64,000 nucleotides of DNA from Acidobacteriota bacterium (GCA_008363385.1 RHKY01000006.1:1-64000); one strand, 5' to 3'. Shown: positions 15,234-23,340, counted from the stretch's first letter. The notes: generated by a model from the sequence alone, not told the origin. Numbers and translations are program-made.

Positions 15234-16142
15234 ATGCCGGACACCCCCCTCGACCTCGCCCACCTCCGTGCCTTCCACGCCGTCGTCCAGGCCGGCGGCT
15301 TCTCGGCGGCGGCCCGGCGCCTCCACCGGACCCAGAGCGCCGTCAGCCACGCCGTGCGGAAGCTCGAGACCTCCGCGAAGGTCCGGCTCCTCGACCGGCG
15401 GGGCCGCGAGGTCCGGCTGACGGAGGCCGGGCGGCGCCTCCTCTCCGCGTGCGACCTCGCGTTCGCCACGCTGGACGCCGCGCAGGAGGAGCTCGGGCAG
15501 GAGCGGGGCCGCGCCGAGGGGCGGATCCGGGTCGGGGCCACGGTCGAGTTCGGCTGCAGCGTCCTGATGCGGCACATCCAGCCCTTCCTCGCCGCCCACC
15601 CCGGGCTGGAGATGGACTTCCACCTCGGCCACGACCTCCTGACGCCGCTCCTGCGCGAGGAGGTCGACCTCGCGATCGACTGCCACGACCACGCCCGGGC
15701 CGACCTCGAGAGGACGCCCCTCTTCCGCGAGTCCTACATGGTGGCCTGCTCCCCCGGCTACCTCGCCTCCCACGCGATCCGCGAGCCGGAGGACCTCGCC
15801 CGATGCACGGTCCTCTCGCTCGACAAGGCCGGCGCCTGGTGGGAGCGCTTCCTCGCGAGGTTCCCGAGGACGCGGCGTCCCGCCTTCGGGCGGGTCGTCG
15901 CGATCGACCACATCCGGGCGCTCATCACGGCCGCCGCGAGCGGCATGGGTGTCCTCCTCGCCCCCAGCTACAGCCTCCAGGAGGAGCTCGCGCGGGGCGA
16001 GCTCGTCCCCCTCTTCCCGTCGATCCGGCCGCACGAGGACCGGTTCGCCCTCTACCAGAAGACGGCCAGGGCGAGGCTCGCCAAGCACCGCCTCCTCAAG
16101 GCGTACCTCGAGGCGCTGAACCCCGCCGAGCTCGGGGCCTGA
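15234..16142 (+). CDS. LysR-family transcriptional regulator
   Basis: This 302-residue regulator has a winged helix-turn-helix at about 5-65 (LRAFHAVVQAGGFSAAARRLHRTQSAVSHAVRKLE, LLDRRGREVRLTEAG). The effector-binding domain spans about 95-300 (IRVGATVEFGCSVLM..., DLAIDCHDHARADLERTPLF, YMVACSPGYLA, GMGVLLAPSYSL). It is divergent from the ALDH7 gene with 89 bp between the starts, the classic arrangement for a LysR protein acting on its neighbour. Its ligand is unknown; an aldehyde or acid of the ALDH7 pathway would fit. Its stop is 5 bp from the convergent end of the tungsten oxidoreductase gene. No ribosome-binding site is obvious before the ATG. Confidence 0.93.
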   Translation: MPDTPLDLAHLRAFHAVVQAGGFSAAARRLHRTQSAVSHAVRKLETSAKVRLLDRRGREVRLTEAGRRLLSACDLAFATLDAAQEELGQERGRAEGRIRVGATVEFGCSVLMRHIQPFLAAHPGLEMDFHLGHDLLTPLLREEVDLAIDCHDHARADLERTPLFRESYMVACSPGYLASHAIREPEDLARCTVLSLDKAGAWWERFLARFPRTRRPAFGRVVAIDHIRALITAAASGMGVLLAPSYSLQEELARGELVPLFPSIRPHEDRFALYQKTARARLAKHRLLKAYLEALNPAELGA

Positions 16143-16147
16143 GGTAC

Positions 16148-18025
16148 TTAGAAGAAAGCCCTCAGGCTCTCGTCGATCCCCTTGCGCATCTCGTACCACC
16201 AGGCGAGGCCGGCCTCGCGCTTGTCCTTCTCGAACTCCTCGACCCAGCGGGCGAGCTCGGGGTTGCCGTCGCCGTCCACGTCCCTCCGCCTCCTGAGGAA
16301 CGAGGCCACGAAGTCGAGGTCGCGCTCCGACTCCCAGAAGACCGCGGCGTTCCGGCTGTTGATCCGGCTGGCGGTGACCGCGACCGCCGACAGGTAGGCC
16401 TCCTTCTTGCCGTGGACCGCCCCGACGATCTCCGGGAGCATCTCCTCGGCCCACCCGCGGTGGAACCGGCAGACCCCCATGTCGTCCATCACCAGCTCGG
16501 CCAGCATCCGCTCGGCGCAGACGCGGCCGAGCGTGCGGGGCGGGAGGAAGTCGGGCCCGTAGAACATGTAGTACCGGCCCATGATCGCCATCGGGGCCAG
16601 CGCCCCCGGGGTCCAGTACTGGTTGGGAACCATCCAGCCCCGGCGTCCCGAGGCGACGTAGACGAGCCGGTCGAGGATCCTCGTCCCCTTCTCCCGCCGC
16701 ACCCTCCGGCCCCACTTCCGGACCCCCTCGGAGAGGTCCAGGATCCCCTTTCGCTTCAGGATCGCGTCGACGAGCTCGACGCCCAGCTCGGCGTTGTGCA
16801 ACGAGTCGGCGACGACGTCGAACGCCGCGGCGTCCCAGCGCGGCGTCCGGGTGACGCCGAGCTCCTCCGTCGAGAGGTCGCCCGCGAGGAGGCACTCCAT
16901 CAGCCAGGCGAGGACGCCGCCGAGCGAGATGGCGTCGAAGCCCGAGGCGTCGGCCTTGCCGTTCAGGAGCTCGGCCGCGCGCTGGTCGAAGACCCCGCAG
17001 AGCGGCCCCATCGTCTGGTACGGCTCGAAGTCCTTCTTGTACTCGCCGCGGAGCTTCTTGCAGACGGCCGCGCACGGCTCGCCGCAGTTCGTCTGCTGCT
17101 TCTTCTCGATCGTCTCCTCGTTGAACTGCGCGAGGTAGTGCTTCTCGACGAGCCTCTCGTGGAGAGCCTCGCGCTCCTCCTCGGTCCCGTACATCGTGCG
17201 GTAGTTGAAGGCGACCAGGCGCCCCTTCAGCGTCGCGAAGTTGACGCCGAACGTCCCGCCGGTCTCGAACTTCGGGTCGAACCGGTACTTCGTCGTCGCC
17301 TCGAAGTCCTTCGTCGCCAGGCGCTTCTGGTAGCGGGCTTCGAACCACGAGTCGGCCACCTTCCGGTCCCGGAAGTCCTCGTCGACGAAGGTCCCCCCGT
17401 AGATCACCGCCGCGATCCCGTGGTCCTGGAGCATCTTCGAGCCCATCCCGCCGCGGCCCGCCCAGGTGTCGGAGAAGGTCAGCTTCCCGTTCACGATCGG
17501 CGCGCTGCCGAGGGCGCCGAAGTCGGTCGCGACCGCCGCCGGCCCGACGGCCAGGACGCGCGGGTCGGTCTCGTAGTGGCGGCCGAAACGCTCCAGCACC
17601 TCCTCCATCAGGCCGTAGGTCCCTCCGCGGCCGCGCGAGAAGGCCCGGTCCAGGTCGACCGGGTGGGTCTCGACGAGGATCTCCTCGCCGTGGTGCCGGT
17701 TCAGGACGAGGACCGAAGGGGTGGCGGCCTTGCCGACGAGGCTCACCATGCTGATCCCCAGGTTGTCGAACGGCAGCCCGGCGCCCCCCATGGTCGAGAC
17801 GTAGAAGCCGCGCCAGCAGGGAGAGAAGCCGGTCACGACGAGGCGGTTGGAGCCCGGCAGGATGGAGCCCGCGAAGAGGCCCGTCCCGATGTTGAGGCTC
17901 CGCCAGCGATCGGCGAGGTGGACGCCGAGGTCGACCGGGCCGAAGTAGTCGCCCACCTCGTAGCGGCGGAGCCGGTAGAACCCCGTGGACGGGTCGACGA
18001 AGAGGACCCGCTGCGTCGCTTCCAT
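16148..18025 (-). CDS. Tungsten-dependent oxidoreductase resembling GAPOR
   Basis: This 625-residue AOR-family protein reads like glyceraldehyde-3-phosphate:ferredoxin oxidoreductase of hyperthermophilic archaea rather than AOR itself. Shared features, from memory of the Pyrococcus enzyme, are GTGLFAGSILPGSNRL (about 47-62), STMGGAG (about 77-83), KYRFDPKFETGGTFG (about 246-260), the cluster ligands TNCGEPCAAVCKK (Cys314, Cys318, Cys322 spaced C-x3-C-x3-C) and DDMGVCRFHRGW, which should carry the fourth ligand near residue 521. Such enzymes hold a tungsto-bispyranopterin and one [4Fe-4S] cluster, act in the cytoplasm and pass electrons to ferredoxin. The start at 18025 follows GGGGGGAGCG. VapBC lies only 26 bp upstream on the same strand. 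Substrate is not proven; GAPOR-like is the best call. Confidence 0.85.
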   Translation of the reverse strand: MEATQRVLFVDPSTGFYRLRRYEVGDYFGPVDLGVHLADRWRSLNIGTGLFAGSILPGSNRLVVTGFSPCWRGFYVSTMGGAGLPFDNLGISMVSLVGKAATPSVLVLNRHHGEEILVETHPVDLDRAFSRGRGGTYGLMEEVLERFGRHYETDPRVLAVGPAAVATDFGALGSAPIVNGKLTFSDTWAGRGGMGSKMLQDHGIAAVIYGGTFVDEDFRDRKVADSWFEARYQKRLATKDFEATTKYRFDPKFETGGTFGVNFATLKGRLVAFNYRTMYGTEEEREALHERLVEKHYLAQFNEETIEKKQQTNCGEPCAAVCKKLRGEYKKDFEPYQTMGPLCGVFDQRAAELLNGKADASGFDAISLGGVLAWLMECLLAGDLSTEELGVTRTPRWDAAAFDVVADSLHNAELGVELVDAILKRKGILDLSEGVRKWGRRVRREKGTRILDRLVYVASGRRGWMVPNQYWTPGALAPMAIMGRYYMFYGPDFLPPRTLGRVCAERMLAELVMDDMGVCRFHRGWAEEMLPEIVGAVHGKKEAYLSAVAVTASRINSRNAAVFWESERDLDFVASFLRRRRDVDGDGNPELARWVEEFEKDKREAGLAWWYEMRKGIDESLRAFF

Positions 18026-18051
18026 CGCTCCCCCCGGCGGGATTCTATGGC

Positions 18052-18435
18052 TCAGGTCCGCAGGATCTGGGGAAGGCTGTCGAAGTGCCGGTCGCGGGAG
18101 TGGAGGACGAGATTGTGCTGCAGGACGAGCGCCGCGATCCAGACGTCGTTCGTCGGGATGGGCGTACCCTGGTGGCGGAGCTGGCGGAACACCGCCGCGT
18201 AGTGGTGGGAGGTCTGGTCGTCGGGGTAGAGGACCCTGACACCCTCCGTGAGCAGGAAGCGCCGGAGAGTCCGCTCGTTCTCCGACGACCGGCGGCCCAT
18301 CGCGAACCCGGCCCGGAGCTCGGCGACGGCGGCGAACGGGAGCGCGACCGTCTCGGCCCTCTCCACGACGTCGACCGTCTCCGGGACCCCCTTGCAGAGG
18401 TCGACGTAGGCGTTCGTGTCGAGCGCCAGCCTCAC
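18052..18435 (-). CDS. vapC: VapC-type PIN-domain toxin
   Basis: This 127-residue PIN-domain ribonuclease starts at the GTG at 18435. Acidic active-site residues are visible in LALDTNAYVDL (Asp about 5), AVAELRAGF (Glu about 40), TNDVWIAALVL (Asp) and SRDRHFDSL (Asp). VapC toxins cleave tRNA or rRNA and are blocked by their antitoxin. GTGA overlap with the antitoxin stop couples the two. The longer open frame upstream is the antitoxin read in another frame. The GAPOR-like gene begins 26 bp downstream on the same strand and could be cotranscribed. Confidence 0.9.
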   Translation of the reverse strand: MRLALDTNAYVDLCKGVPETVDVVERAETVALPFAAVAELRAGFAMGRRSSENERTLRRFLLTEGVRVLYPDDQTSHHYAAVFRQLRHQGTPIPTNDVWIAALVLQHNLVLHSRDRHFDSLPQILRT

Positions 18436-18674
18436 CTCCAGAGCGCCTCGTCTACCTGGTCCTGCGCGGCCAGGGCCCGCTCGACGGCCGGCTCCCTCTG
18501 CCACGTCCCGGCGATCCCGCTCAGGTCACGGCGGACGGTCCGGGCGCTCCCGAGCCCGAGCCCCTCGGCCAGGGTCTGGAGCGCGACCTCGTTGAGGCTC
18601 TTCCCCAGCTCCTTCGCGCGGGCCCGGATCGCCCTGTCGACCTCCGGGGAGACCCCTCTGACCGAATACTGCAT
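18432..18674 (-). CDS. vapB: VapB-type antitoxin
   Basis: This 80-residue protein begins at ATG 18674 with MQYSVRGVSPEVDRAIRARA followed by KELGKSLNEVALQTLAEGLG. This is an Arc/ribbon-helix-helix DNA-binding fold with an N-terminal strand and two helices. The C-terminal 30 residues (ending ...QVDEALWR) should wrap around the VapC active site. The antitoxin normally represses its own promoter. There is no clear ribosome-binding site; a promoter candidate lies only a few bases upstream, so the message may be almost leaderless. Confidence 0.85.
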   Translation of the reverse strand: MQYSVRGVSPEVDRAIRARAKELGKSLNEVALQTLAEGLGLGSARTVRRDLSGIAGTWQREPAVERALAAQDQVDEALWR

Positions 18675-18680
18675 GCGGTC

Positions 18681-18709
18681 AGTGTAGGCAGTAGCTTCGC
18701 CAAGTGCAA
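18681..18709 (-). promoter_or_regulatory. Promoter candidate for vapBC
   Basis: TTGCAC (18709-18704) and TACACT (18686-18681) are 17 bp apart on the minus strand, and the -10 ends 6 bp before the vapB ATG. Transcription from here would give a leaderless or nearly leaderless message. The region is locally less GC-rich than its surroundings. Confidence 0.35.
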
Positions 18710-18756
18710 GCATTCCGAGGAGTCGCCGGCACGCCCTCCGGACCCGGCGCCGCACC

Positions 18757-19989
18757 TCATCCGGGGCCCGGAACACCTCCCTCCGCGAGCCACTCCCGGA
18801 GCCGGGCGGCGACCTCGGGCCGGTCGAGGAGCTCGAAGTGGTGCGTCGCCGGGACGATCAGGGTTCGCTCCGCGGGGAACGAGAGCCTCCTCGCCGGGTC
18901 GGCGTGGTCGCCCAGGGCGCTCGAGACCGGGACGAGACCGTCCCCGAGGAGCCTGTCCCGGAGCCCCCCGACCTCCCTGGCGGTCGTCGCCGCGACGGCG
19001 TGGCAGGCCACACCCTCCGGCAGCGGCAGCGGGCGGCGCCGGTCGTGGCCCCGCGCGAAGCGATCGCGGCCGGACCAGTCCTCGTCCACCAGGTTGCCGT
19101 GCCTGAGGTCCGTGATCCCCTGGCTCCTCACCTTGCCGAGCCGCGCGAACGGGAGGGAGTACGGGCTGAAGCCGAGAGCGGCTTGCAGGAGGTTCCCGCC
19201 GAGCTCCAGCGGCGCCCCGTGGTGGGGGGTCCCGAGGAAGACGATCGCCCTCAGTCGCCGCGGCCAGGTGTGCCCGGCCTCCCCGGCGTAGTGGAGAGCG
19301 CTCCGGGTCACGAGGCCTCCCATGCTGTGGGCCACGATCGCGAGGTCCTCGACGGGGACGGGCCAGGCCGGCAGGAACGCCTCCAGGAGCCCGGAGAGCT
19401 CGCGTCCGTTGACCGAGACGTGGCGCCCGGTGTTGTACCGCAGGTAGACCGACGTCCACCCGAGGTCCCGCTCGAGCGCGGCCCCGTGGTCGTGCGTTCC
19501 CCGCGCCCACCCGAGGTCGCTCATGCAGAGGCCGTGGACCAGGAGGAGGAGCCGTCCCGCCGGTCGCGGGACGGCCGTGGCGAGAGAGCACGCGTGAAGA
19601 GGCAGGTCCCGTCCGGAGCGCCGGAGCCGCATCGGGATCGCGAGGGGGTTCCCGGAGGCCTCCAGGTAGTCGCCCAGGACACCGTTGACCGCGGCGAGGA
19701 GGGCCTCTCGGCCCGGTGCGGGGTTCGTCTCGCCCAGGAGCGGGCCGAGGCGCGCAAGGGCGGCGTCGAGGCCCGTCCCCACGAGCCTGGAAGCCCCGCG
19801 GACGCTCCGGTAGACGAGGCCCGCGATCCCAGAGGTCCTGCCTTCCGGCGGGGCGCCGAGCGGGGGCGTCCCCACGGCGATCGTCGCGTGGAGGGCTTCG
19901 ACCAGGTCCGTCACGCCGGCCGTGGCGTCGACGGCGAGCCGGGCGATGCCCCGGTACGAGCGGGACCTGCTGCGCGGCGTTCCCGTCAT
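18757..19989 (-). CDS. Alpha/beta-hydrolase, lipase-like (PGAP1-type)
   Basis: This 410-residue protein starts at ATG 19989. The catalytic core lies at about 150-400: LLLVHGLCMSDLGW supplies the oxyanion-hole loop, IVAHSMGGLVTRSALHYA is the nucleophile elbow (Ser in G/HSMGG), and a C-terminal THHFELLDRPEV supplies the likely catalytic His. VFLGTPHHGAPLE is typical of triacylglycerol-lipase and PGAP1-like hydrolases. The N-terminal 140 residues are helical and have no signal peptide, so it is probably cytoplasmic, perhaps acting on membrane or storage lipids. It follows the moaD-moeB operon by 52 bp on the same strand but has no obvious link to cofactor synthesis. Confidence 0.85.
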   Translation of the reverse strand: MTGTPRSRSRSYRGIARLAVDATAGVTDLVEALHATIAVGTPPLGAPPEGRTSGIAGLVYRSVRGASRLVGTGLDAALARLGPLLGETNPAPGREALLAAVNGVLGDYLEASGNPLAIPMRLRRSGRDLPLHACSLATAVPRPAGRLLLLVHGLCMSDLGWARGTHDHGAALERDLGWTSVYLRYNTGRHVSVNGRELSGLLEAFLPAWPVPVEDLAIVAHSMGGLVTRSALHYAGEAGHTWPRRLRAIVFLGTPHHGAPLELGGNLLQAALGFSPYSLPFARLGKVRSQGITDLRHGNLVDEDWSGRDRFARGHDRRRPLPLPEGVACHAVAATTAREVGGLRDRLLGDGLVPVSSALGDHADPARRLSFPAERTLIVPATHHFELLDRPEVAARLREWLAEGGVPGPG

Positions 19990-20041
19990 CTCTCCGTCCT
20001 GCCCGGATCTTCGCTCGTCGGACCGAGGCGAAGCGACCGGA

Positions 20042-20767
20042 TCAGCCGTCACCGCACAGCGCGCAGCCGGGACGGGGCTCGAGGGGGACCCGGTCGAAGG
20101 CGCGGCGCTCGAGGTCGACGAGGAGGAGCTCGCCGAAGCGCGGCGGGCCGATCCCCGAGAGGAGCCGGATCGCCTCCGTGGCCATGAGGCTCCCGACGAC
20201 GCCGACCGCGGCTCCGAGGACGGGCGGCGGGGCCGGCGATGCCGCCGGGTCCTCCGGGTAGAGGCAGGCGAGGCAGGGACGCCCCCGGGGGCCGAAGACG
20301 CAGACCGTCCCCTCGAACGCCGCGACGGCGCCGTGGACGAGCGGGATGCCGGCGGCGAGGGCCGCGGCGGCGAGCGTCCTGCGGGACGCGCCGTTGTCCG
20401 CGCAGTCGACGGCGAGGTCCGCCTCGCGGCAGAGCCCGGAGGCGAGCTCGAGGTCGAGCGAGCCGTCGAGGACGCGCCAGTCGAGCGACGGGTCGAGGGC
20501 GGTGAGCCGCTCACGGGCCGCGTCGGCCTTCCGCCGGCCGAGGTCGCGCTCGGTGAAGAGGAGCTGGCGGTTCAGGTTCGTCAGCTCGACCTCGTCCCGC
20601 TCGACGACCGTGATCCGCCCGACGCCGGCGGCTCCGAGGTAGGAGAGGACCGGGAAGCCGAGCCCACCTGCGCCGAGGACGACGAGCCGCGAGGCCGCGA
20701 GCCTCGCCTGCCCCGCCTCGCCGAGGCCGGGGATCGCGAGCTGGCGGTCGTGCCGGGAGGGGGCCAG
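20042..20767 (-). CDS. moeB: MoeB/ThiF-type adenylyltransferase (non-ATG start)
   Basis: This E1-like enzyme adenylates the C-terminal GlyGly of a MoaD-type sulfur carrier. It is about 241 residues, normal for MoeB/HesA. Motifs are SRHDRQLAIPGLGEAGQ at the N-terminus, VVLGAGGLGFPVLSYL (ATP loop), ERDEVELTNLNRQLLFTERDLGRRKA (Arg finger), VDCADNGASRR, and two zinc knuckles, CLAC and CALC. The frame is the same as that of moaD, directly after its TAG stop; only AAA GAG CTG precede the conserved part, and there is no ATG, GTG or TTG before the ATP loop. I therefore chose the CTG at 20767. Gene finders that allow only standard starts would miss it. Read-through of the TAG would instead give a MoaD-MoeB fusion, which would hide the essential GlyGly end. 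Confidence 0.85.
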   Translation of the reverse strand: MAPSRHDRQLAIPGLGEAGQARLAASRLVVLGAGGLGFPVLSYLGAAGVGRITVVERDEVELTNLNRQLLFTERDLGRRKADAARERLTALDPSLDWRVLDGSLDLELASGLCREADLAVDCADNGASRRTLAAAALAAGIPLVHGAVAAFEGTVCVFGPRGRPCLACLYPEDPAASPAPPPVLGAAVGVVGSLMATEAIRLLSGIGPPRFGELLLVDLERRAFDRVPLEPRPGCALCGDG

Positions 20768-20773
20768 CTCTTT

Positions 20774-21013
20774 CTAGCCCCCCTGGACCGGCGGCCGGAG
20801 CGTGACGACCTCCCCGTCCTTCGGGACGTAGGAGAGGCTGACGAGCCGGTACTCGACGAAGACCATGGCGACGTGGCCCGGCGGGACGCCGATCGACTCG
20901 AGGATCTGGCGCACCGTCTGTCCCTCGGCCGCCTCGACCCTCCGGGTGTAGGCGTCGACGTCGGGCTTCAGGTAGTCCGTCAGCATCCCGCCGGCCTTTA
21001 GGAGGATCGTCAC
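20774..21013 (-). CDS. moaD: MoaD/ThiS-like sulfur-carrier protein
   Basis: This 79-residue beta-grasp protein ends in VQGG, the GlyGly tail that is adenylated by MoeB and then thiocarboxylated. The fold is visible as an ILLKAGG strand, VEAAEGQTVRQILESIGVP and LVSLSYVPKDGEVVTLRPPVQGG. It starts at GTG 21013, only one base after the AOR stop, and is followed by moeB. A MoaD placed directly after an AOR gene is known in tungsten operons and suggests a carrier dedicated to pterin dithiolene formation for that enzyme. Confidence 0.88.
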   Translation of the reverse strand: MTILLKAGGMLTDYLKPDVDAYTRRVEAAEGQTVRQILESIGVPPGHVAMVFVEYRLVSLSYVPKDGEVVTLRPPVQGG

Positions 21014-21014
21014 G

Positions 21015-22955
21015 TCAGAAGGCCTTCGGCTTGTAGCGCTCGCCCCGGACCTCGGGGAGCGGCGCCATGAGCGTCCCCAGGAGGCCCAGCCCCTCGAGGC
21101 GCGCCGCCGTGTCCGGCAGTCCGAGGTCCTCGAGGACCTCGCGCGACGGGTTCCCCTCGCGGCTCCAGCCCCGGGCGGCGTAGTACTCGTCGAGCATCAC
21201 GTCGAGGTCATCCAGGGTCAGGCGCGCCCCCTTCCCCGGCCCGGAGGGGACCGCTTCCTCGTAGAAGCGGGCGGGCGGGTAGTCGTGCTTGCGGCCCGGG
21301 CCGCCGTTGCGCTCCAGGAAGTGCGCCCGGTTCAGGTTCCAGAGGCGGTCCGAGAGCCTCATCGCCTCCTCGAGCGAGAAGTCGCTCCAGCCGGTCATGT
21401 GGCGGATCGACTCGACGTGCTCCTCGGGGGTGACGTCCACCTCGCCCCAGAGCAACCGGCAGCAGGAGGCGACGTCGAAGAAGGGGCGGATGTGCTGGAG
21501 GTAGACGACGACCTTGGCCTTTCCCCGGATGACGTCCTTGCCGAGGTCCTCGTCCATCGTGATCGTCCAGGCCCGGTTGTGGTGGGCGCCGATGTCGGCC
21601 GTCATGTAGGAGAGGAGCATCGCCGGCGCGCCCCGCCCGTCGTAGCCGCTCATCCCCTGCCCCTTCACCTGCGCCGTGAACCGGATGGAGTCGTGGCCGA
21701 TCTGCCCGGCGGCGTACACGATCCCGCGGGCGAACCAGTCGCCGATGCCGCGCCGGTTCACGATCATGTCGACGAAGTGCTCGAAGTCGTCGACGCTCCC
21801 CCAGCGGAGCTCCCGACCCTCGAGCTGCTCCTTCGTGATCAGCCCCTTCTCGTAGCACTCCATCCCGAAGGCGACGAAGCCGCCGCCGCTCATCGTGTCG
21901 ATGCCGGCCTGGTCGCAGACCCAGTTGACGTAGGCGACCTCCTCGATCTTGTCGAAGCCGCAGTTGCCGCCGCAGAGCGAGCCGGTCTCGTACTCCGGCC
22001 CCTCGACGTGGACCTGGGGCTTCTCGGGGAGGGTCACCCGCGCGTACTTGCCGCAGTTCATCCAGCAGCCGAAGCAGGCCTTGTTCGAGACGAGGAGCTT
22101 GTCGACGAGCGGCTGCCCGTCGATCCCGGCGTAGCGCTCGAAGTAGGTCGTCTGGAAGTTGTGGGTCGGGTAGACGCCGTGCTCGTTCGACCAGCCGACG
22201 AACATCGACGTCCCGAACTTCTGCCAGGGGGCCATGTTGGGGTGCGTCGAGGTCCGCTTGATCACCCCCATGGTCAGGTCCTTCAGCGCCGGCAGGTCGT
22301 GGATCGGGACCGACCGCGTGCCGCGGACGGCGATCGCCTTGAGCTTCTTCGACCCCATCACCGCGCCGACCCCGCACCGCCCCGCCTGGCGGCCGTAGTC
22401 GTGCCCGACGCAGGCGAACGAGACCATGCTCTCCCCCGCCGGGCCGATGACGGCGACCTCGAAGTCCTCGCCGAGGTCGTTCTTGAGCATCTCCTCGGCC
22501 TCGATCGTCCCCTTCCCCCAGTACTTCGAGGCGTCGCGCAGCTCGACCTTCTCGTCCTCGACGAAGAGGTAGACCGGCTTCTCGGCGATCTCCTCGAAGA
22601 CGACCAGGTCGTACCCCGCGAACTTCAGCTCCGGCCCGAAGTGCCCGCCGACGGTCGAGTCGCCGTGCGCGCCGGTCAGGGGGCTGACCGCACCGAAGCA
22701 GCACTTGCTGCCGGTGGGGGCGAAGTTCCCGGACATGACGCCGGGCGAGACGACGAGCCGGTTCAGCGGCCCGAGCGGGTCGGCGTCGCGCGGGACCTCG
22801 TCGTAGAGGACCTTGCAGACGAACCCGCGGCCGCCGAGCCAGGCGCGGGCGAACGCCGGGTCGAGCGGCGTCCTCTCGCAGGTCCCCGTCTTCAGGTTCA
22901 CCCGGAGGACGTGGCCGCCGAAGCCCTTCGGCGGGTTCCCGGGCGCCGCGCCCAT
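21015..22955 (-). CDS. aor: Tungsten aldehyde:ferredoxin oxidoreductase (AOR family)
   Basis: This 646-residue protein is a full-length AOR. The pterin-binding N-terminal domain has LGGRGFVCKVLYDEV, SPGVMSGNFAPTGSK, GHFGPELKFAGYD and GRCGVGAVMGSKKLKAIAVRG (about 192-212). The [4Fe-4S] ligands are CFGCWMNC (Cys294, Cys297, Cys301), with the fourth probably in DVASCCRLLW near 510. EGPEYETGSLCGGNCG and GYDGRGAPAMLLSYMTADIGAHHNRAW are family signatures. AOR oxidises aldehydes to acids, or reduces acids in reverse, with ferredoxin. It lies one base after a four-cluster ferredoxin gene and one base before moaD, a single operon. It is clearly a different subfamily from the oxidoreductase at 16148-18025. 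Confidence 0.93.
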   Translation of the reverse strand: MGAAPGNPPKGFGGHVLRVNLKTGTCERTPLDPAFARAWLGGRGFVCKVLYDEVPRDADPLGPLNRLVVSPGVMSGNFAPTGSKCCFGAVSPLTGAHGDSTVGGHFGPELKFAGYDLVVFEEIAEKPVYLFVEDEKVELRDASKYWGKGTIEAEEMLKNDLGEDFEVAVIGPAGESMVSFACVGHDYGRQAGRCGVGAVMGSKKLKAIAVRGTRSVPIHDLPALKDLTMGVIKRTSTHPNMAPWQKFGTSMFVGWSNEHGVYPTHNFQTTYFERYAGIDGQPLVDKLLVSNKACFGCWMNCGKYARVTLPEKPQVHVEGPEYETGSLCGGNCGFDKIEEVAYVNWVCDQAGIDTMSGGGFVAFGMECYEKGLITKEQLEGRELRWGSVDDFEHFVDMIVNRRGIGDWFARGIVYAAGQIGHDSIRFTAQVKGQGMSGYDGRGAPAMLLSYMTADIGAHHNRAWTITMDEDLGKDVIRGKAKVVVYLQHIRPFFDVASCCRLLWGEVDVTPEEHVESIRHMTGWSDFSLEEAMRLSDRLWNLNRAHFLERNGGPGRKHDYPPARFYEEAVPSGPGKGARLTLDDLDVMLDEYYAARGWSREGNPSREVLEDLGLPDTAARLEGLGLLGTLMAPLPEVRGERYKPKAF

Positions 22956-22956
22956 C

Positions 22957-23340
22957 TCAGGCGACCCTCACGAGGGCGCCGGTGTTGCACACCTCGGTGC
23001 ACTTCCAGCAGAAGTCGCACTTCTCCGCGACGCCCCCGTCGAACTGCATCATGACCCCGAGCTTGCACGCGTCGACGCAGAGGCCGCACTGCGTGCAGAG
23101 CTCGTCTTCGACCGAGTAGACTCCCCGCTCGTCCTTGACGATCGCGTCGGTGGGACAGGTCGCGGCGCAGTCGCCGCACTGGTCGCAGACGACCGGCTGG
23201 TACGTCCCGGGGGCCGGAAACCGGGCCACGATCCTCAGCCGCGAGCGGCGCGGGTTCGTCTCCGCGTGCTTCTCGATGACGCACACCTGCCGGCAGAGCC
23301 GGCATCCGGAGCACGCGCCCGGGGTGACCTGGATCATCAT
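22957..23340 (-). CDS. Polyferredoxin, four [4Fe-4S] clusters, AOR partner
   Basis: This 127-residue protein has sixteen cysteines in four CxxCxxCxxxC motifs (beginning CSGC, CDQC, CTQC and CDFC), enough for four [4Fe-4S] clusters. Layout resembles the HycB/AorA-like electron-transfer subunits found beside AOR genes. Start ATG 23340 follows GGGAGG. It has no signal peptide, so it works in the cytoplasm, most likely taking electrons from the AOR encoded one base downstream and passing them to a soluble ferredoxin or a membrane complex. Confidence 0.9.
   Translation of the reverse strand: MMIQVTPGACSGCRLCRQVCVIEKHAETNPRRSRLRIVARFPAPGTYQPVVCDQCGDCAATCPTDAIVKDERGVYSVEDELCTQCGLCVDACKLGVMMQFDGGVAEKCDFCWKCTEVCNTGALVRVA

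Noticed and set aside
20774-20776. Genome-wide UAG recoding as the explanation for moaD-TAG-moeB
   Set aside because: Other genes in the window end normally at TAG (for example at 791, 29403 and 33473), so UAG is a working stop here.
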